Shown here: positions 19,261-25,873 of the stretch, piece by piece
How positions within the stretch are numbered: position 1 is the stretch's first letter
Layout: the number at the start of each line of letters is the position of its first letter
DNA from: Nemertoderma westbladi
Lineage: Eukaryota > Xenacoelomorpha > Nemertodermatida > Nemertodermatidae
Direction of reading: 5' to 3'
Assembly (NCBI GenBank): GCA_032718475.1
Contig: JAUCBJ010002997.1
Location: 1-25,873, forward strand
DNA: 25,873 nt
Translations under genes and position numbers: made by a program
The notes under the pieces: model-generated
What the model was told of the DNA's origin: nothing
What the model saw: only the letters and a program-made list of their open reading frames with translations
The model's database searches: none

Positions 19261-20232
19261 GATTTCGTCAGGGTCAGGAGGCGTGGTCCCTGTAGGCCTA
19301 CCCCTACATGTACCTGATCTCAATCCTCCTGGTCTGGATGGATCCTGTACATATTCGAGTCTCGTCAATCTCATGACTGGGGTCGTACTACATATGTCGT
19401 ATTTGTATCATCAACGGTATTTTGTATCTCAGTGCAGATATCAGATTCAGACTTGTGCTTTTACTGGCTTTTACTGGTTTAATGGTTTATTACCTATGAT
19501 ATTTCTATTTTACATGGAAGGAAGAACAAGAAGCAAGTTTTCCTAAGATCTATGTCACAAATCCATCACTACAGATCCACGAGAACAAACCAAACTCTCA
19601 AACTCAAGCGAACGGTAACCTGCCGCGCATGTGTTCTTAGATCTAGCCGGCTACAGCGACACTCCCAGATTCAGGGTTTTAGCCAAATTAATCATTATCA
19701 GAGAGGATTGAATCAATCGATCAAACGATTGAATCGATCAGGTATTTACCCTCCTTGGGAAAGGTTAGCTACCACACTGCCCGCCAAGAGAAAATTGGGG
19801 AAAAAAAATTGGGAAATTACAATGTCCCAAATTTCCAGACCTCAGCATTAATTGTATTATTCCCGGTTGTGTTTAGTGTTGCATTGATACTAAGTTTGTT
19901 TTCGAGGCTAGTTAGCCAGGCCACAGAATTGGTGTCAGGGAGGTTTGACAAGAACACATCACCCCCAGCTAACTTTAAAATATGCCTTTTTGTTAGCAAA
20001 ATGACTCATATGCCAGGCCATTACTGCACCAGGTGATGCTTTTAGAATACTGTAGAATGTAAACATCTGATAGATAGATTCACATACCCTTGATGGGATG
20101 ATGGACAGTTGGCCTTATTTTTAGAGAAATAACCGAATCCTGGTTAAATACATTTATTATTGACTTCCAATGATAATAAATATTTGTCATCTCTAGTATT
20201 CAGTTGGAGGGCAATATTGTATAATTGATATC
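19261..20232. other. Upstream region of the SLC17 gene
   Basis: No convincing coding exon. A 5' untranslated exon or promoter for the transporter should lie here, but no clear TATA box was identified. An in-frame stop (TAG, 20194-20196) upstream of the 20233 ATG excludes in-frame coding extension without splicing. Confidence 0.5.
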
Positions 20233-21345
20233 ATGAATCTAGATCCAACAATGGCAAAGAGTGCATTTGAATTAAGAAAAAAAGAAAGCCAAGTTCCTTG
20301 GATATGTAGTTGCAGACTAAATATGGCAGTTGTTGCATTCTTTGGATGCGTTTCACTCTATGCCCTGCGTATCAATATTTCAGTTGCGATATTATGCATG
20401 GTTCGGGATATGGAGGGTGATAATTTAAACTCTTCCGATTTAACACCAACTTTGAATTCTAACAACACTGAATCAAACGTTTGTGAAGCTGTCCAAGACA
20501 TGTCTGAGACACTTAAAGTTATTAAGGGTGAGTTTGACTGGTCACATGATATAAAGGGTTACATTCTGAGTTCATTCTTCTGGGGTTATCTCGTGACCCA
20601 GATACCAGGAGGTTGGTTGGCTGAAAGATATAGTGCGAAGTATATTATTCTCATATGTATGGTGTGTAAATCAATTGCCACATTCTTGTGTCCTATAGCA
20701 GCTAAATTGCACTGGGGATACCTATTGGCTATGCGCGTAGTAATCGGATTGGCAGGGGGTGTCTGGTTTCCTGCCCTTCACTGTATCATTGGTAATTGGA
20801 GCCCCCCATGGGAATGCAGTACAATAGGTGCCATCGCGTGGTCGGGGATGCAGATAGGCAACGTTATTGGTCTATCATTGTCTGGAGTCTTGTGCCAGTA
20901 TGGATTTGACGGAGGATGGCCTAGCATATTCTACTTGATGGGGGCTGGCAATATAATATGGTGCATCAGTTGGTACTTTCTTGTCTTCGATTCACCACGT
21001 AAACATCCTAGAATTTCCGAAATCGAATATATATATATAAAAGAAAGCATTGCGAAAGAAAAAAGAATCAGTGGTGTCCGTGGCCCTACTCCTTGGAAAG
21101 CCATCTTTACATCAGTGCCATTCTGGGCTCTGCTAATTACCCAAACTTGCTGCCACTTTGGGGATTACATGCTACTGACTCAACTGCCTTCCTATATGAA
21201 CGAAGTCCTCCAATTTGATATAAAGAGCAATGGATTCTATTCTGCATTACCTTATATTGGATTCTTTATTATGATAAATGTTGGGGGTCAATTGTCTGAT
21301 CAACTTCGAGAAAGAAAGATACTCAGTACATCGCAGACGAGAAAG
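20233..21345 (+). CDS. SLC17 family transporter (sialin/VGLUT-type), coding exon 1
   Basis: Major-facilitator anion transporter of the SLC17 group, whose members move sialic acid, glutamate or phosphate across lysosomal, vesicular or plasma membranes. The exon gives 371 codons. TM1 is about 31-57, with the family signature LRINISVAI (45-53); a luminal loop has two sequons (N66, N77); IPGGWLAERYSAK (124-136) is the MFS loop 2-3 signature; TM4 region AMRVVIGLAGGVWFPALH (166-183); then IGNVIGLSLSGVL and later helices up to about 352. The next ATG (20251) has a stronger start context (A at -3, G at +4), so either could be used. The exon ends at AAG|GTCAGA (GT at 21346); the frame joins exon 2 in phase 0, giving a protein of 515 residues, close to human sialin (495). 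The Glu expected in the GxGEG motif of TM4 is Gly175 here. Orthology to a specific SLC17 member is uncertain. Confidence 0.88.
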
Positions 21346-22080
21346 GTCAGATAATCTAACTTAAATTACATTTATATCTTTAATTGCCATTCTGCATTGC
21401 AACTGCTTTAAGAATGCTTTGATCGAAATGACCTTCATGAGATTATTCGCTCTTTCAAGGACAGTGTCCTTTAATTAAGAGATGTCCACAACATGGGATG
21501 TCCACCATGCTTATTCTCTCCATGAGGCTGCGAAATCACAAGATTGTGCAACGTAAGGAAAGCTTGAAAAGTTGATAATTATATTTTATTTATATTTATA
21601 TTTAACGTCAAGCTACTAATAGTAAAAAACCGTACCGGTAGGTATGTACAACAATAAGTAAAGAAAAATCGACTGGAGACCCAGACATGCATGTAATAGT
21701 GATCTGCTGACTGCAGACAGCTGATCGGTAGTTTGTTTGAACGCGTTAGACAACACCAGGACAGTACAGCCAATGATGGGAGTGAGCAGGGCAAGACTGT
21801 GCACCACCACATCACGACGCACCGTGGCGAGCCCAATACACATTAGCTGACTAACTGGCGTGAGCTTTTTAAACATTTCAAAGTTATTGCTAGGCACCCA
21901 CTGCGGCCTGTTCTGCAAAAGCTTGAAATTTACTATATTCGCATGCGCCAGCCAGTTATCAACAAGCAGAAACGTGATTGGCATAAGTGTGTGCTTAGTT
22001 AACTAGTTAACCCCATCACACTTTGCCTGTTCTTCTTATTTGGGAACTTCACTCTACTGTCGTCCTGCTAGCTTGAGCAT

Positions 22081-22112
22081 CCTGAGGAAGCCCGCTGTAT
22101 TGGGGCGAAACC
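22081..22112 (+). ncRNA. Hammerhead-like core motif, second copy
   Basis: CCTGAGGA, then an AGCCC/GGGGC stem and GAAAC. It shares the arrangement and the extra base with the motif at 3989-4013. It lies inside the inverted-repeat element, just before the inner right arm. A following 9-bp hairpin (GATCAGCTG, about 22117, with CAGCTGATC) is present, but the cleavage-site strand does not fit a working ribozyme. Confidence 0.3.
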
Positions 22113-22164
22113 TACCGATCAGCTGTCTGCAGTCAGCTGATCACTATTACATGCATGTCTGGGT

Positions 22165-22625
22165 CATAACAAATTTGGTACACACACTTTGAATAAACAT
22201 TGGAATCAGAAAATTCACGGTGGTCTTCGCTTTTCAATTCTCATAAGATTAATTTTTTTTTTCGCTTTACCTTCTATGCTATTTCTCTTGCTTTGTCTTT
22301 CTTGGTGTGCTTCTTTTGTGCAGTAATCTTTCACTTAAAAATATCTTGTACATGTGAGTAGATTATTTTCACTCATTTTCCATACAAATATCATGGACGC
22401 GGCGCAGTCCAACTCAAATTTCGAGTATTTCAATGAAATCCACGAACTAGTGGCACTTGCTACTATGTGGATTTCATTCGAATTCGGATCCTCACCCAAT
22501 AATTAAATGTATCTATCTATATTACTTTATTTCGTGTTTGCTATCGTGCTGGTGCTGGGTCTGTCGTACCATATTTTATTGGAATTATTAAAGTTCAAGT
22601 TCAAAGTTCAAGTTCAAGTTCAAAG
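22165..22625. mobile_element. 461-bp insertion in the right arm
   Basis: It interrupts an otherwise continuous inverted-repeat arm and is bordered by a 4-base GGGT duplication. It contains a 12-bp stem (AATGAAATCCAC 22432-22443 with GTGGATTTCATT 22467-22478) and ends in a short AAGTTCAAGTTC-type repeat (about 22590-22624). The repeat tail would suit a short retroposon; the family is unknown. Confidence 0.55.
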
Positions 22626-23015
22626 GGTATCCAGTCGATTTTTATTTACTTGTTGTACATACCTAGCGGTACGGTTTTTCACTATTAGTAGCTTGACGTT
22701 AAATATAAATATAAATAAAATATAATTGTGCAATGGTTGGTCATCACAGCGAAAACAATGACCTACAATGTGGGGGTGAATATGTTCCAGTGTTGGAGGA
22801 CCAAATTGACTCCTCCAATGGTTGGAGGTGCATGTGCATTGAACTTGACCCAATGAACCCAGTGAAGCATGCTTGTGTATGTATCTTGGACAGCCAAATC
22901 AATGCTGCCCATAACTTTCCCTTACGTACCTTTTGTCCATCACCCTAAAGTATGTGCCAATTATAGCTGTATAACTTAGTATTTTATTTCTTTATTATGA
23001 TTAATATTTTATTAG

Positions 23016-23450
23016 GTAATGAACTCTATTGGATCTGTGTGCCCTGCCATATTTCTCGTTGCCACCAGCTACATGACTTGTAATCAAGGTGCAACCGCGG
23101 TCGCTCTGTTGACTATTGGCGTCTCATTTAGTGGATTCCAATATGGCGGTGGTTTCCTTGTGAATCACATCGACCTCGCCAGAAAGTACGCCGGAACTCT
23201 CCTGGGCATAACCAACACATTCGCCTCCATCAGCGGGATCATCGCCCCAAACATCGTGAGCGCGATCACTGTGGATAAAACGCGCGACCAATGGCAGACT
23301 GTGTTCTACATGACAGCTGGGGTTTACCTTGTCGGGGCAGTTATATTCATTGTATTGGGTGATGGAGAAACACAGCCCTGGGCTACCAATGACTACACTG
23401 TTGATTTAAATGTTGTTGATGATAAGGAAGCAGCTGAAACAAAATTCTAG
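23016..23450 (+). CDS. SLC17 family transporter, coding exon 2 (C-terminal)
   Basis: The exon begins directly after the acceptor AG (23014-23015) with GTA ATG AAC, continuing the frame of exon 1 in phase 0. It supplies 144 codons and a TAG stop: the last transmembrane helices, including YAGTLLGITNTFASISG, a strongly conserved SLC17 segment, then QWQTVFYMTAG and the GDGETQPWA stretch after the final helix. The acidic tail (DDKEAAETKF) is cytosolic by family topology. No dileucine sorting signal is visible in this tail. Confidence 0.9.
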   Translation, partial: VMNSIGSVCPAIFLVATSYMTCNQGATAVALLTIGVSFSGFQYGGGFLVNHIDLARKYAGTLLGITNTFASISGIIAPNIVSAITVDKTRDQWQTVFYMTAGVYLVGAVIFIVLGDGETQPWATNDYTVDLNVVDDKEAAETKF

Positions 23451-23890
23451 CGTACAGTACTCCATTGGCATGGTTATCAATCAGTCTCTAGCATAATATT
23501 TTTATGGAAAAGGTTATGGACAATCTCGTTATATATTTGGTTAATATTATCTTTTCAAATTTTGACTTTTTTCGATTTTTTTTGCTCTTAATTAACTCTT
23601 CGGACACATTGTGCTTCTAATATTTGTTTTATTTACTTTCCCGAAGTGCGGTGATTCTGGTTTTAAGTTATTTTGGATATTTTAAGTAAAATAATATGAG
23701 CATATATTATAATATATTCATGCTTTGTGTTGGACTACAATAATTAATTATGTGTATATTGGAGGTGCCCAGCAAGCACCAAACATTAGTTAGTGTTTTA
23801 GCTTCGTATTTAGCATCAGATAATTTATGAATATTTTACATGATTTTAATAAGCGTTATGCAGTCAATAAATTTGAGGGATTCTCAAAAA
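23451..23890 (+). other. 3' untranslated region of the SLC17 gene
   Basis: AT-rich sequence after the stop. The best poly(A) signal is AATAAA at 23866-23871. Confidence 0.5.
23866..23871 (+). terminator. Polyadenylation signal AATAAA
   Basis: Canonical hexamer about 415 bases after the SLC17 stop codon. Cleavage site not determined. Confidence 0.5.
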
Positions 23891-25694
23891 CATTTGGCGC
23901 TGAAGAATGTTTCGTTTTATGTTTTGTATCCCTAGTAACTATAATTCTTATTGGGTTAAGTTAAGTTGAAAAGGTAAAGTTATTTATTATCTATCGTTCT
24001 ATTAAAAATACGGATGATACTTGGTGGGAAAGTTCCTCAGCATGTTAACTGTTGTTGATAAGTTAATGTGCCTTACGAAGCGAGAGAGGTATGATTCAAG
24101 CAGAAAATGGCGCCGGTTGGTCGCATGCGAAACCTACTTTCGTTTATTGACTTGGTTAGAGATCACCATCCCTGCAACAACCTGATCCTAATCCCCTTCA
24201 TATTTTCATTTACTTTTACAAATTCTTTAAACCAGACCGGCTACTATTCTGAGCCATAGACTCGGTATAAGAAAATACTTGCCTGTGAGTATCGTGTTCC
24301 AAATATTGGTAGGATAACTCAAACTTGTCAAGGCAGATGATAACAAACTACCTGATGATTGGACATGTGTGCTCTTGTGTACCAGTTTACCAATTTACAA
24401 TAAAATTATATTATATTTATCAAACTACTTTTTAAAGTTTTAATGGGTTTATCAAACCAAACTACATGGATATCCAGACAATTAAAATAAAATAAAACGT
24501 TCCATGAGTAACATGACTAACTCCATATTATCTTATCAAAATTTCGTCGTGACTGTTAATAATGCCACTATATTGGAAGCACTGCAATCTTCCCAGCTAC
24601 CCCCCCCCCCCCCCCCCCTCCCACCTTAAGTTTGTTTGTGCATTGTAGTACAGTCAATATACTTAAAGTCACAGATTGTAGCTTTGAATAATAATTTACG
24701 ATTATTAAATAGTGAATCCTTCTGCCATGCTATATGATTTCCTACAATATATACATATACATGGATATCCCGCTAGGGGATATAACACATGCAGTTACAT
24801 GTAACAGTCTCTTTCGAACCCTCTGAGTCATTCTTCAGACTCCCTATGTATTTCGATTCTTCGTAAACTCTAAAACCCAACCTAATCAATTAATTATTTA
24901 TTTATTTTAATTCAATAATATACATGTGGGAATTCTTGTATTTTTGTAAATGTATGATTTCTATTGAAATGCAGCACTAATAGTATTCATGTCAAAAATA
25001 CTGAATGAATAGCTACGTATAAGTTAAAACTTATAAATATAACACAATAAATAATGAACTCAATAACATTGGGGAGGGGGAGTAAATAAATTTACGAAAG
25101 AAATTTTACAAAATTGATGTGGTGCATATTATTTAGGGAAACATATTATTAATAAAGTGCACAAACGAGACAAAAAACACATGGGTGTCAATAGGCATAG
25201 TAGTTTTTCATTTGGAAAGATAGAGCGATAGCTGTAGTGCCTTCGTTACCATAGCAACACTTCAATAGTTTCTCTAAAAATTTTCATGTTTTCGATCAAA
25301 ATTACAACCAGTTTAAGCCCAACAGTTAATCGCCATTCTGATTGCTAAGCTTTCAAAGAAATTGCTGTAGTCCATAGAAACGGGTCATTAATTCAAATTG
25401 CCCAAGGTGTCAAAGTCCATAAATCACTTTTTTATGTTAAGAGGGACCCCTAGACACCAAAACATCCAAAAAATGTAATCCGTCCAAAAATTTTCGGTTA
25501 GGCCAAAAAGAGGTACGTGGCTGCCGGACTAATAGTTGCAATTTGTTTATAATAAATTTTAATAGTAAATTTTGTGAGTGGGCATATAGAAACAGCAATA
25601 CATAATGGAACATTAGTTGCTAAACATAAATTTATTAATGTTCCTAGTATAGGCCTATTTAATTATTTACAAATATTAAATAATTATTATTAAA
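23891..25694. other. Intergenic region without recognised genes
   Basis: AT-rich, with a 19-base poly-C run (24600-24618), a small hairpin ATATCCCGCTAGGGGATAT near 24766, and a TAGGCCTA palindrome at 25650. The promoter of the next gene should lie near the right end, but no clear signal is seen. Confidence 0.5.
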
Positions 25695-25805
25695 ATGATT
25701 AAATTGATAGTTTTCGTAACGTTTGCTGTTTCTGCTATATCTGCTATAGGATTGAAGTGTTATAGTCCGCAGCCAGTCATATTTGAGGATTGCTTTGTCT
25801 GTTTG
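25695..25805 (+). CDS. Probable first exon of a small secreted Cys-rich protein (Ly6/three-finger-like), partial
   Basis: ATG at 25695 opens 37 codons. Residues 1-19 form a classic signal peptide: Lys3, then a hydrophobic core LIVFVTFAVSAISAI with small residues before the predicted cut. The mature start LKCYS, followed by Cys33 and Cys36, resembles the opening of Ly6/uPAR three-finger domains (LxCYxC). The exon ends at TTG|GTAAGTG, a strong splice donor (25806), and the rest of the gene lies beyond the window. With only three cysteines visible, family assignment is tentative; any secreted Cys-rich peptide is possible. Confidence 0.45.
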
Positions 25806-25873
25806 GTAAGTGGTACAAACAATTTCATCTATGATATAAAAAAGATATCCTAAAAAAGCCTTTAAAAAACATG

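Larger units (their letters stand above)
21577..22727. mobile_element. Inverted-repeat element in the intron, right arm split by an insertion
   Basis: The left arm (21577-21730) is matched in reverse complement by two separate pieces: 22113-22164 (inner part) and 22626-22727 (outer part). Identity is about 90 percent or higher by eye. The extra 461 bases between the two right-arm pieces are flanked by GGGT (22161-22164 and 22625-22628). This fits a foldback or PLE-type inverted terminal structure later hit by a second element. A short open frame on each strand is not convincing as protein. Confidence 0.75.
21346..23015 (+). other. Phase-0 intron of the SLC17 gene
   Basis: Donor GTCAGA at 21346 and acceptor TTTTATTAG ending at 23015. 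Most of its length is a split inverted-repeat element. Confidence 0.85.

Overview
The window is animal nuclear DNA, most likely from a marine invertebrate deuterostome and possibly an echinoderm. The evidence is a spliced SLC17 transporter gene with a clean GT-AG intron, a dense mix of eukaryotic mobile elements (Penelope-like, LINE, BEL/Pao-type, terminal-inverted-repeat elements), long poly-C runs, and the recurring palindrome TAGGCCTA. The echinoderm suggestion is inference from sequence flavour only.

Layout. (1) 1-2523 is a nearly intact Penelope-like element (PLE-A) ORF with reverse transcriptase and GIY-YIG endonuclease, open past the left edge. It is followed to about 3710 by a nested tandem-repeat 3' region. 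(2) 3711-5036 has no gene but holds several hairpins and a hammerhead-like core motif. (3) 5037-7745 is bounded by a 54-bp inverted repeat and contains a broken LINE reverse-transcriptase tail. (4) 8423-11557 (minus strand) is a second, decayed PLE (PLE-B), split by a 1.56-kb element with 14-bp terminal inverted repeats (8606-10163). (5) 11819-13357 is a BEL/Pao pol remnant: aspartic protease joined in frame to the extreme C-terminus of pol, with RT, RNase H and most of integrase missing. (6) 13632-14055 is a three-copy tandem repeat, followed by a purine-rich leader. (7) 14480-16927 is an intact 815-codon ORF that I read as a degenerate DEDD 3'-5' exonuclease-like domain joined to CCHC zinc knuckles. 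(8) A polypurine tract precedes a 1199-bp LTR-like block (17260-18458, TGTTCGC...GCGAACA) that carries internal tandem repeats. (9) 18791-19260 is a tandem repeat with unit lengths divisible by three and a shared minus-strand reading frame. (10) 20233-23450 is the host SLC17 (sialin/VGLUT-type) gene in two coding exons; its 1.67-kb intron holds a split inverted-repeat element. (11) At 25695-25805 a probable first exon of a small secreted Cys-rich protein (Ly6-like start) runs into a splice donor.

The most unusual part is 11.8-18.5 kb, all on the plus strand: BEL/Pao pol remnant, tandem repeat, exonuclease-like/zinc-knuckle ORF, polypurine tract, LTR. It can be read as one LTR retrotransposon that deleted its RT core and carries an extra large ORF between pol and the 3' LTR. 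It can also be read as juxtaposed fragments. No 5' LTR was found in the window, so the single-element reading remains a hypothesis.
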